This document shows positions 9,543 through 18,856 of a DNA stretch of 32,415 nt, in pieces. Origin of the DNA: Desulfovibrio sp. (lineage in GTDB: Bacteria; Bacillota; Dethiobacteria; DTU022; UBA8154); contig JAGVAS010000054.1 of assembly GCA_020060185.1 (NCBI GenBank), positions 1 to 32,415 of the forward strand. The letters run 5' to 3'. The position numbers and the translations under genes were made by a program. Every line of letters starts with the position of its first letter. The first letter of the stretch is position 1. The notes under the pieces are model-generated. The model ran no database searches. It was not told where the DNA came from and was given only the letters and a program-made list of their open reading frames with translations.

Positions 9543-10892
9543 CTAAAAGTTTTGCTTCTCTGAAGCCGAACTTTTTACTTCCGGTGCAACTTCCTTTTCA
9601 CGGAAAATAACCTGTTCCATAATTATTACGAGGATAATAACCAGAATAACGGGATTATTCAGAAGCGTTCCAACCAGGCGGGGTATATTATCATAAAACC
9701 CCTGTGGAAGCATGGACATCCCCAGCGCAAAGAACACAGAAAAACCGACGATAAATATTTCCCTGGTCTGGAACGTGCTTCCCTGGTGCCATATATTTGC
9801 GCCAATACCGATCAAGGTTGAAGCCACACCCAGTAAAACAGCTCCAGCTACTGGTTGTGGCATTGCTGCCATAAGCCCCCCAACCTGCCCAAAGAAACTT
9901 AATACAATAAAAACTATGCTGGCAACCAGGATAAAGAAACGGGCAGCCACCCTCGTTAGAAGAATCAGTCCTAAATTTTCACCGTAGGAAACATGGCTCG
10001 GAACACCGAGAATACCTGCAACAGTACCCTCGACGAGGCCGAAAATGAAGAAATAACGCTTTTCTCTTGTAGCGGGTAATTGTGCACCAATGATACCTGT
10101 ATATCCCTGTATATTGCCGTACAGGTTTATAGCGGAGAAAATATTCACAATGATCATTGTAATAATTAAATCAACAGGGGGTATCTGAGTACCAAAGGGG
10201 AAAAGGCTCGGGGTAACAAATACAGGCATGGATCTGACCAGTGCCCAGTCAAATTCTCCCAGGGCGATAAAAATTACATAACCCAGTACGATCGCAATAA
10301 GTACTGGGATAGTAGCCAGCAAGCCTTTCCCTTTAATGGAGATATAACCGCATAACAAAGCAAGAATAATTCCGGCATAGAAAGGCCATGCCGCCTGGTA
10401 GGAAGCAATCAGGCTAATTCCTACCGAGCTGGTAGCCAGCCCCACCATCATAACCATGGCCCCAAGAACTAGCGGCGTCCATACCTTGCCAATATAGCTT
10501 ATAAGGCCTAGTCCTCCGATAATTGCTACAAATATCCCGGCAATTATATATGCGTTAAAAGATAAAAGCGCATATTCCTTGCCCCCAATAACATAAGCTG
10601 CAACAATAGCAAGGGAAGGGATGATATTGGGACCAGAAACCATGGCCAGCCGGTGTCCGCTTGCTGCCTGTACCAGGGTTGAAATACCAATCATCAAAAC
10701 AACTCTGGCCATATAACTGGCAAGAACGTCTCCCGTAAGCCCCAGTCCGAGTCCCACAATGGCATAACCCCAAACTACCGGGTAGAACATTATCAGCACC
10801 CATTGAATTGAATAAATGATCATATCTTTTGTTGACTTTGGCTTATCGTCCGTTCCGTAAACCAGTTGGAACTGGCTTTGTACATCTGCCAT
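9543..10892 (-). CDS. NCS2-family (xanthine/uracil-type) permease
   Basis: 449 aa polytopic membrane protein; VSGPNIIPSLAIVAAY, VGLATSSVG, GVPSHVSYGENLGLILLTRVAARFFILVASIVFI... and MAAMPQPVAGAVLLGVASTLIGIG fit the NCS2 architecture. Confidence 0.85.
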   Translation of the reverse strand: MADVQSQFQLVYGTDDKPKSTKDMIIYSIQWVLIMFYPVVWGYAIVGLGLGLTGDVLASYMARVVLMIGISTLVQAASGHRLAMVSGPNIIPSLAIVAAYVIGGKEYALLSFNAYIIAGIFVAIIGGLGLISYIGKVWTPLVLGAMVMMVGLATSSVGISLIASYQAAWPFYAGIILALLCGYISIKGKGLLATIPVLIAIVLGYVIFIALGEFDWALVRSMPVFVTPSLFPFGTQIPPVDLIITMIIVNIFSAINLYGNIQGYTGIIGAQLPATREKRYFFIFGLVEGTVAGILGVPSHVSYGENLGLILLTRVAARFFILVASIVFIVLSFFGQVGGLMAAMPQPVAGAVLLGVASTLIGIGANIWHQGSTFQTREIFIVGFSVFFALGMSMLPQGFYDNIPRLVGTLLNNPVILVIILVIIMEQVIFREKEVAPEVKSSASEKQNF

Positions 10893-11121
10893 AACTATAA
10901 CCTCCTTCCAAATTTTTTAACCTTTTAAATTGAACCGAAACATTTTATGAGAAAAGAGTAACTTTTAGTTATTAACACCTCCAGTTCAGGTTTATATTTG
11001 ATTTCTTAATAAAATTTTAAAATAATAGCAGGGAGAAATCTTTAGATTTGTGAGATAAAAAAACAGCATAATATTGCTGTTAAGGGATAAAAAATGTGTT
11101 TGATATTGTAAAAATAAATAT

Positions 11122-12728
11122 TTAAATATCGACCATGGCAAGTATTTTCAAAGCCATATGAAGAGAAAATCTGCACTCGGCATTATTAAGTGAAACCCCA
11201 AGTATTTCTTCGATATTTTTTATGCGGTAAGCCAGGGTCTTGGGATGTATGAACATTTTTTCTGCCGTTAGCTTCTGGTTATTATTATTAGCAAGCAACT
11301 GCTCCAGCGTAAATAAAAGCTTGGTATTCTTTTTTTTGTCATAGTCCAGGAGATTGCCAATTGTTTTATCAACAAAACTTTCCAGTTCTTTTTTATCATG
11401 GAATTGCGCCAGAATCCTGTATACTCCTAAATCATCATAATGGTAGACACCATTGTTTCCCCATACCGATTTACCCACCTTGATAGCAGTAAGCGCCTCC
11501 TTGTAACTGTTCTTAATATCCATAATATCGGGGTAAAAGGAGCCTATTCCAATAGTTACTGTAAAATCCTTAATATTCTCATCTATGGCTCTTTTAATGT
11601 GCCTAGCAATACTGCAAGAAAATTTTTTAACATCTTGATCCAAAGTAGGATTTGGAAAAGGATAAAGAACAATTATGCTGTCACTACGATCCCAAACAAT
11701 GCTTTCCCCCGCTTTAGAAAAAAAGGTTTTAAAAACAAAATTAAACAAGCTGCTTAACAGGTTGTGAGACATTTTTTCATCTTTTTTTAAATTTTGTAAG
11801 AATATATCCTCAAAGGAATCGACATCAATTAAAAATAATATATACGAAAGAGTTAAATTCATGTTAAAAAACGCGCCTCTTTGTATAACTGTCTCCTTTG
11901 ATTCTATTTCCCCATCTACAAGATCATTGAGAAAATCATCACGATATTTTTTTCCACTTCAGCAGCAGCCTGTTTTTTTAACAAAACCAGGGCAACAATC
12001 GTTGCAGCCCTTTCAATTGCCACAATATCTTCACTTTCCACCGATCGCCCTAGAATATTCATAGTTATATTGGCAAATATTTCATTATTAAGAAATACGG
12101 GCCTTTGAATAAACCCGTTTTCAGTTTCACCCCTATTTCCCAGTATATTTTCCAGGTTTTTATTTCTTTCTTTTTGTGGCTCAGCTTCTGCCAGCACTTC
12201 ATCGAAAACATTAATTATTTGCACCCGTGCATAACAAAGATTGGCAAGAGCAAAGGCAACTTCCTGAAATTCCCCTCCAGATAGTACCAAGCTGGTAAAG
12301 GTCTGGTGAATTTGTTCAGTCCTTTTGATAATGAGATAATCCCTGTTAATAACTTCTGCCAGTAAATCCCGAATAATTTTATCAAAGTGTGCATCTGGAG
12401 GCAATTCTATGATGGGAAAATTAAACTTATTTGCAATATTAATGGCTTCTTCGGGAAGGCCCTCCAGGAAACGGCGGGTTTTAACCGCTAGCCCTGTAAG
12501 TTTCTTGCCTGATAACTTTTTAATAAGATCAACAAAACTTGTAGAAGAATCTTTAAAAGGATAGCCCGTGGTTAAAAGAAACTCATCTTCTGAAACCCAA
12601 TCAACTATGTCAGGTACCTCCATAACATTCACAAAACGAATTTCCCGATACAAGCCTTGTTTACCAGCAATAACCCTGGCATTTTTCAAGCATTCCATGG
12701 TTAGCGCTTCTGATAAAGTGAAAGCCAT
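11122..12728 (-). CDS. PucR-family transcriptional regulator, split into two ORFs (12728-11916 and 11862-11122) by a -1 frameshift at poly-A
   Basis: First ORF: PucR N-terminal domain (MAFTLSEALTMECLKNARVIAGKQGLYREIRFVNVMEVPDIVDWVSEDEFLLTTGYPF). Second ORF: C-terminal HTH (LEQLLANNNNQKLTAEKMFIHPKTLAYRIKNIEEILGVSL). A -1 shift at A7 (T7 at 11947-11953 on the + strand) reads EVEKKYRDDFLNDLVDGEIESKETVIQRGAFFNMNLTL and joins them. Confidence 0.8.
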
Positions 12729-12817
12729 AGCATTACACCTCTAGCTAATTTTATGTTTTTTATTTCTTTAAAAAGTAATAAATACCTTTATTCTTTTTGG
12801 GAATCGTAATCCGCGAG

Positions 12818-13404
12818 TTAGAGGTTTAAGTCTTCTTCCAGGAAAGCCCGGTAATCAAACCCACCCGGATTGCGTCTTTCCTTTGGCTCGTAGAGAACAC
12901 CCCGCAGGGATATTTTCTGTCCGTATGATAAAAAGGCAGAAGTACCCTCCTTACTCCTGTCCTCCTTTCCACCCCGGATCCCACCCTCGCTCACTCTGGA
13001 ATCATCCAACCGAAGCGTGACCCGGACCGTGCCGCTTACGGGATGCTCCTCTCCCCTGAACTGTACTTTTTCCGAACGAAGCGTAAAGACGACATCAATC
13101 CCCAAGCCAGAGAGGCTCGTCTTCCAGCATCCCCTACCAGCAGGCAGTTCTCCCCGCTGTAATCCCGGATGTTACCGCTAACCTTTTGCAGGGAAAGGTT
13201 GCAGCCCAGGCTCCCGGCAGTCAGGAAAATTAATAACAGGGGAATAAACGCCTTCAAACCTTCCCCCCTGCAAAGCAGGTTGAAGATAGTCCAGGCCAGC
13301 GCCCCCATAGCAAGGTAAACGGATACCCGGGTAGAAAAAGAATAACGCCCCAGGACTATTCCCAGGACATAAAAAAGGGTAATGAAAACCAGGGAACGGG
13401 CCAT
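12818..13404 (-). pseudogene. Truncated, frameshifted comEC N-terminal copy
   Basis: Two overlapping ORFs align with the N-terminus of the intact comEC: GNIRDYSGENCLLVG, DVVFTLRSEKVQFRGEEHPVSGTVRVTL, LSYGQKISLRGVLYEPKERRNPGGFDYRAFLEE; ends where the intact protein continues. Confidence 0.9.
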
Positions 13405-13602
13405 ATAAGCACTCCTCAGGCTAAACTGTAAACACAGGAAATACTTCTACTTTTTCCCTGATTTTCCTTTCCAAAAACAACAGTAGTAAAGAGCTTTAGA
13501 AATGAGTGCTTTACTGTCCAAAATTAGACGTGCGGGTAAACTCCTAATTTTGAACACTAATCTTTCTTAGTTTCCAACTTCAGCCAATTTCAACTAATAA
13601 TA

Positions 13603-15195
13603 TTAATATGGCTTGACAGAATAGTGTTCTCCAGGTTCAGCAGGAGGGAGCCCGGCCGTTTTGTTCAAAGCCGCGGGGAAAAAGTCTAAAATATCCCCTG
13701 CCTTACTGCCCCGCTGGCCTAAACGAGCAGCAAGCATATCTGCAGCTAACCCGTGCAGGTAAGTCCCGCAAATAGCAGCCTTTTCCGCATCCAATCCCTG
13801 GGCTGCAAGGGCAGCAATCAGGCCTGTAAGCAGATCACCCGTCCCGGCCGTGGAGAGAACAGGATTCCCAGTAGGATTTATATAAATCTCACCTTCAGGT
13901 AAAGCAATAACAGTATGTGCTCCTTTAAGTACCAGAACTACCTGCCATTCTACTGCCTGCCTGGCCGCTAAACCCCACCTATCCTGTTGCACACTGACCG
14001 TATTACTCCCGACCAGCCTGGCCATCTCCCCGGGATGAGGTGTTAAAATGAAAGGCACTTTTACTTCTTTTAAAAAGTCCGGTTCCAGGGACAGGGCACT
14101 TACTCCCCCGGCATCTACCACAAAGGGTACGGATACTTCCCTAGCCAGGTTTTTTAGCAGGTTTAATGTTTCTTCACTGGCGCTTAAGCCCGGCCCCAGG
14201 GCAAGGGCCTGGCAACCTCTGGCATGTTTCAAAATCTCAGTACTTCCACTGGATGTTAAGTTGCCATCACCATCCCCGGGAAAACCCAGCACTATAACCT
14301 CCTTTAACTTGGCTTCCAGAACCGGCCGAAGTTCTGCCGCCGTGCCCAAATAAACAAGTCCTGCACCTCCCCTTAAAGCAGCTTCACCGGCCAGTGCCGC
14401 CGCACCGGTCATCCCCGGCGACCCTGCCAAGATAAGCACCCGGCCATAAGAACCTTTATGACTGTCCAACATCCTGAATGGTAGTTGTGACCGGACATAA
14501 CCTCCTGTTACCAGGTTTTCTTTAATTCCTGCCTGGGAGGCCAGTTCTTCCGGTATACCGATATCTGCTACGAGCAAAATGCCGGTATATTCTGCACCGG
14601 GAAAAAGCAGTAAACCCCTCTTGGGTAAAGCAAACGTAACGGTATAATGAGCTCTAACCGCTACTCCCATCACTTCCCCGGTGTCGGCGGAGATTCCGGA
14701 AGGTATATCCACGGAAACTATCGTGGCTATGCTGTCATTAATTGCCATGATAATCTCTGCAAAAGCCCCGCTGACCTGGCGCTGAATCCCGGTACCCAAA
14801 AGGGCATCTATAATTAAATCGTCGGCTTTTAAACCTTTAATAAATGCAACCGGATTTTTTTCTCCGATCCTGTTAACGTCATATCCCTTTTTTAGCAGAA
14901 TATTGTAATTAACCGCCGCATCACCTTTATATTCTAAGACATCACCTATAGCCCAGGTTTCTACATGATATCCCAGCTGCCATAAGTGCCTGGCGATGAC
15001 AAAACCGTCACCACCGTTATTGCCCCTCCCGCAAAAAATTACTATTTTTCCCTGTTTCCGATCAGGACGTATTTTTTGTACTAAACGTACTACCTGCAGC
15101 CCGGCGTTTTCCATCAGAATAAGCCCGGGTATACCAAACCGGGTCATGGCGAGCCTATCTATTTCACCCATTTTTTCTCCGGAAACTATTTTCAT
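13603..15195 (-). CDS. nnr: Bifunctional NAD(P)H-hydrate epimerase / ADP-dependent (S)-NAD(P)H-hydrate dehydratase
   Basis: YjeF_N: IVIFCGRGNNGGDGFVIARHL; carbohydrate-kinase-like domain: GRVLILAGSPGMTGAAALAGEAALRGGAGLV, LTPHPGEMARL, TGNPVLSTAGTGDLLTGLIAALAAQG. ATG at 15195 preferred over an upstream TTG. Confidence 0.95.
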   Translation of the reverse strand: MKIVSGEKMGEIDRLAMTRFGIPGLILMENAGLQVVRLVQKIRPDRKQGKIVIFCGRGNNGGDGFVIARHLWQLGYHVETWAIGDVLEYKGDAAVNYNILLKKGYDVNRIGEKNPVAFIKGLKADDLIIDALLGTGIQRQVSGAFAEIIMAINDSIATIVSVDIPSGISADTGEVMGVAVRAHYTVTFALPKRGLLLFPGAEYTGILLVADIGIPEELASQAGIKENLVTGGYVRSQLPFRMLDSHKGSYGRVLILAGSPGMTGAAALAGEAALRGGAGLVYLGTAAELRPVLEAKLKEVIVLGFPGDGDGNLTSSGSTEILKHARGCQALALGPGLSASEETLNLLKNLAREVSVPFVVDAGGVSALSLEPDFLKEVKVPFILTPHPGEMARLVGSNTVSVQQDRWGLAARQAVEWQVVLVLKGAHTVIALPEGEIYINPTGNPVLSTAGTGDLLTGLIAALAAQGLDAEKAAICGTYLHGLAADMLAARLGQRGSKAGDILDFFPAALNKTAGLPPAEPGEHYSVKPY

Positions 15196-15375
15196 TAGAT
15201 ACACTCCCAGTAAAGTAATCTTCTCCAATTTTCTTCAATTATATCATAAAAAAACAGATTTTTCCCATGAAACACCATCTTTTTATTTCCCGGGAAATTT
15301 GATAGTATTAATAAAAACGGGGAGGGTTAGCAGCAGGGTACCCCTGTTTACATAAAAACCTGCTTAAAGAGAAAC

Positions 15376-16518
15376 ATGAGAAAAAATTTACAGTTGCTAT
15401 TTTGCCTGTTTTTCAGCCTGTTACTGCTTTTTGCATCAATTTCATGCCAGGTACAGAATGATCGGGGAGAAAAAAAGAAATCTCCCGGTCAAAGTGAAAC
15501 TGTGCAGGAACAAGAAAAAGATAACGATCATGAAGATATGGAAAAAGATCAAAAAAGCACAGGGCAAGAAGAGGAGGGTGCTCCAGAAGAAAAGCCCGGC
15601 ACAATGCCCCCGGAACTACTGGTACATAAACCTAACGAACTGGGAGAAATTATGATCTTGATGTATCATGAAATCGGCTATCCGGAAAGCGAATGGAGGC
15701 GAACTCCGGAAAATTTCCGGCGTGACCTGGAAATCCTTTACGAACAGGGTTACCGGTCCATATCTTTAACGGACCTGGTTAGGGGAAATATTAATATTCC
15801 TGCCGGAACCTCACCTGTAGTACTGACTTTTGATGATGGAAACAAGGGAAATTTTTATTACCAGGAAAAAAACAGCGAGTTAGAGATAGCCCCGGATTGT
15901 GCTGTGGCCATCATGAAAAGTTTTTATAAGGAAAAACCGGATTTCGGCCTGGCTGCTACCTTCTTTATTTATTTCCCCAACCCTTTTAGAGAATCCCAGT
16001 ATATTGAAGAAAAGCTTAACTACCTGGCAGCAAAAGGCTTTGAAATCGGCAATCACACTTACGGGCACGCCAATCTTTCACACCTTGGATCCGCAGAAAT
16101 TCAACGGGAACTGGCACAACATGTCCAGGCAACCCGAAAATATGTCCCCGGCTATGAGGTCAATTCCCTCGCCCTGCCTTACGGGAGTTATCCCAGAGAA
16201 AATTTCGAACTGCTCAGGCAAGGTTCATATGAAGGCATCACCTACCGGCATGAAGCGGTGCTCTTGGTGGGATCCAATCCCAGCCTTTCACCTTTTCATA
16301 AAAAGTTTAACAGTTCCAGGCTCCCACGGATTCGTGCCAGTGAGCTAAAAACCGATGGGGTGGGTTTGTATGACTGGCTGGAATATTTCGGGCAAAATCC
16401 CCACAAGCGCTACATTAGCGACGGGGATCCTCGTTACATTACTGTCCCCGAATCATTAAAAGATTTACTCAACGAAGAAGTATTAGGGGAAAAAGAGGCC
16501 CGCTTTTATGCAAACTAA
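15376..16518 (+). CDS. Polysaccharide deacetylase family lipoprotein
   Basis: N-terminal signal with lipobox-like LLFASISC, charged linker, NodB-like motifs (MILMYHEIG, PVVLTFDDGN, FEIGNHTYGHANLS). Confidence 0.9.
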   Translation: MRKNLQLLFCLFFSLLLLFASISCQVQNDRGEKKKSPGQSETVQEQEKDNDHEDMEKDQKSTGQEEEGAPEEKPGTMPPELLVHKPNELGEIMILMYHEIGYPESEWRRTPENFRRDLEILYEQGYRSISLTDLVRGNINIPAGTSPVVLTFDDGNKGNFYYQEKNSELEIAPDCAVAIMKSFYKEKPDFGLAATFFIYFPNPFRESQYIEEKLNYLAAKGFEIGNHTYGHANLSHLGSAEIQRELAQHVQATRKYVPGYEVNSLALPYGSYPRENFELLRQGSYEGITYRHEAVLLVGSNPSLSPFHKKFNSSRLPRIRASELKTDGVGLYDWLEYFGQNPHKRYISDGDPRYITVPESLKDLLNEEVLGEKEARFYAN

Positions 16519-16559
16519 CCTTCACAACCCTACGGGATACAACAATGCACGAAAATGTC

Positions 16560-16806
16560 CTATTTTAGATACCGTTCTATGACCCGACCAGGTGGCGCAA
16601 GGCTGGAGCAGGCGACTTGTGAAGCGAAGCAAAAAGTTCACTGCGAAGCGAAAGTGGGAGATGACCCTGCTGGCCTGGATGCCAGCAGCCAGGAGGCGAG
16701 TAGAAGGCGAGCTCCTCCTGGGAAGGTCGTCGGAAGCTCGAGGAGAGCAGTAGAACTTGCCGAGCTGAACCCGGAACTACGCCACCAGCAAACGCTGCGC
16801 TATTTT
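16560..16806. repeat. Structured intergenic element flanked by 7-bp CTATTTT direct repeats
   Basis: Nested perfect or near-perfect stems: GGTGGCG (16591-16597)/CGCCACC (16780-16786); GATGACC (16660-16666)/GGTCGTC (16725-16731, one G-U); CTGCTGGC (16667-16674)/GCCAGCAG (16681-16688); CCAGGAGG (16689-16696)/CCTCCTGG (16714-16721); AGCTCG (16735-16740)/CGAGCT (16761-16766). CTATTTT at 16560-16566 and 16800-16806. Confidence 0.6.
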
Positions 16807-16839
16807 CATATTAAGAAAAAGAAAAGAGGATTAAGCAAT

Positions 16840-17316
16840 ATGTCCCTCCCGCTGCTAACATTTCCCATTATCCTTTTCTGCCTGGGTATTATAGGAACCA
16901 TCTTACCCTTGTTGCCGGGCGTAACACTGATCTGGATCGGGATGCTTCTTTATGGAATCCTGACAGGATTTCAAAACCTTACTCCTGAATTTTACATCCT
17001 CCAGGGGCTGGCAGCCTTTTTGGTAATGTCCATCGACTATATGGCCACCGCCCTGGGTACCAAACATTTCGGTGGTTCCAGGACCGCTATGTGGGGAGCC
17101 GCACTTGGTCTTTTACTTGGTCTTATTATTTTAGGGCCCCTCGGAATTATTTTCGGCCCCTTCCTGGGAACACTGCTGGGTGAAATGCTAAAAGGAATAC
17201 CCCCGGAAAAGGCCCTTCGTTCGAGCTTCGGCGCCTTATTAGGCCTCCTCGGGGGTATAATACTGAAACTCAGTATAGAAATAGTTATGATTTATGTTTT
17301 TTTCCAGCACATCTAA
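16840..17316 (+). CDS. DUF456 domain-containing membrane protein
   Basis: FPIILFCLGIIGTILPLLPGVTLIWIGMLLYG..., DYMATALGTKHFGGSRTAMWGAALGLLLGLIILGPLGIIFGPFLGTLLGE. Start placed at ATG 16840 (RBS-like AAAAGAGG upstream); the ORF-track start at 16555 runs through the structured element. Confidence 0.85.
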   Translation: MSLPLLTFPIILFCLGIIGTILPLLPGVTLIWIGMLLYGILTGFQNLTPEFYILQGLAAFLVMSIDYMATALGTKHFGGSRTAMWGAALGLLLGLIILGPLGIIFGPFLGTLLGEMLKGIPPEKALRSSFGALLGLLGGIILKLSIEIVMIYVFFQHI

Positions 17317-18344
17317 TGGACGACAGCAGCCCTGTTTTCCTCTTCCTGGGCGATTTTCTGGTGAAAAGCCGCATCAAGGCTGGCAGTAATGACCAGAGAG
17401 ATATCGTCAATAAGAGTATCTATTTCTTTGGGAGTCACAATCAGGTCGCCCGCGAAAGGCTGCATAACTTCCTTGATAATATTTCTTTTTTCCTCCCAGT
17501 CCATTTTTTGAACTATGCCGGCAAACATATTTCCCTGTGGAGATTCCCTTTTTAAAGCCTCCGCCAGTTTATCCATGCTGTCCCCGGCAATGGTTATAGC
17601 ATCTACCACCGTTGGTACGCCTATGGCAAATACTGGTATACCTTCCATCGTTTGCCTGTTTATCCCCAGGCGGCGGTTGCCCACCCCGGAGCCGGGAACA
17701 ACACCTGTATCGGATACCTGGATGGTAGTAGCCAGCCTATCCATTCGTTGAGCGGCTAGGGCATCAATAGCTATAATCACGTCCGGGCGGATTTTTTTCA
17801 CGACTCCTGTAATGATCTCGCTGGTTTCAATACCAGTAATGCCTAACACCCCGGGTGAGATAGCACAGACGGAGCGGTAGCCCTCCCCCAGTATTTCCGG
17901 CTTCATCTGCAGAATGTGGCGGGTAATGAAGAGCTCCTGCACCACCCGGGGTCCCAGGGCATCGGGGGTGACGTTCCAGTTGCCCAAGCCGATGACCAGT
18001 ACGCTTTGCTCACCATTCAGGTTAAAGAAGGCTTGCAGCTCTTTATAGAATACGCGCACAACCTTATCCTGTAAAGCAGTATTCTTCTTGCGCAGGCCGG
18101 GGACTTCAAGTGTCAAGTAGTTGCCAATTTGCTTTCCCATCCGGGCTGCAGCCTGCTCCGTAGTAATGGAAACCCGGTTAATGATAATGTCTTCGTCTCC
18201 TTCTTTTTCCACGTTCACCCCCGGGATATCTTCAGTCCTGGTAATGACTTCATGCGCCTCCAGGGCCAGGTCAGTCCGGACGTTAAACCCCGGTACACAA
18301 CCAAATTTCTCAGAGCTGTTTAATTCAGAAAAACTAAAAACCAT
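17313..18344 (-). CDS. gpr: Germination protease (spore protease GPR)
   Basis: FNVRTDLALEAHEV, SVLVIGLGNWNVTPDALGPRVVQEL, SPGVLGITGIETSEI, DVIIAIDALAAQRMDRLATTIQVSDTGVVPGSGVGNRR. Confidence 0.95.
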   Translation of the reverse strand: MVFSFSELNSSEKFGCVPGFNVRTDLALEAHEVITRTEDIPGVNVEKEGDEDIIINRVSITTEQAAARMGKQIGNYLTLEVPGLRKKNTALQDKVVRVFYKELQAFFNLNGEQSVLVIGLGNWNVTPDALGPRVVQELFITRHILQMKPEILGEGYRSVCAISPGVLGITGIETSEIITGVVKKIRPDVIIAIDALAAQRMDRLATTIQVSDTGVVPGSGVGNRRLGINRQTMEGIPVFAIGVPTVVDAITIAGDSMDKLAEALKRESPQGNMFAGIVQKMDWEEKRNIIKEVMQPFAGDLIVTPKEIDTLIDDISLVITASLDAAFHQKIAQEEENRAAVVH

Positions 18345-18403
18345 ATTGTGCCCAGAACAACCGGGCCTCCCCCCTTTTCTTTTTCAGTATTATCCTTTTT
18401 AGG

Positions 18404-18790
18404 TTAACCGAAAATCAGGAGGGTATACAGTAACGCAATAGAAATGAATATGTAGCGCCTGCCTAAAAATATGCTCTTTGATCTGTAAAAGGGCTGGCAG
18501 ACGTGGCCGATCCAGCGCACCTCACCGCTACGGTGGATAATACGAAATTCCACGGAAAGTGTGCTGCTGCTAGCGAATGAATTCCGAATATGATTCTTCA
18601 GCAGAGGAAGGTCATCGGGGTGGGTTATCTTCTCAAGCAACCCGGGATTCTGGAGGAAATTCTCGGGACTGTAACCGGTGATATTTATACAGGATGGTGG
18701 CACATAGGTAAAGTTTCCCTCGGCATCCAGCAAAAAGTCCCAGTCCCGGAGTAAAGTCTATCAGCGCGCGAAAACGTTCCGTTTTTAATT
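18404..18790 (-). pseudogene. PAS-domain protein remnant
   Basis: PAS fold motif DWDFLLDAEGNFTYVPPSCINITGYSPENFLQNPGLLEKITHPDDLPLL...VEFRIIHRSGEVRWIGHVC with no output domain. Upstream ERFRALIDFTP lies in a different frame, implying a frameshift. Confidence 0.7.
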
Positions 18791-18856
18791 TCTATATCGC
18801 TCCTGGCTGTTACGGCATTGTAACAATCCTTTTAACAGTTATGATAGAGAGAGTTA

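Noticed and set aside
16555-16839. 95-aa N-terminal extension of the DUF456 protein
   Set aside because: It is a translation of the structured GC-rich element; a good ATG with an RBS is at 16840.
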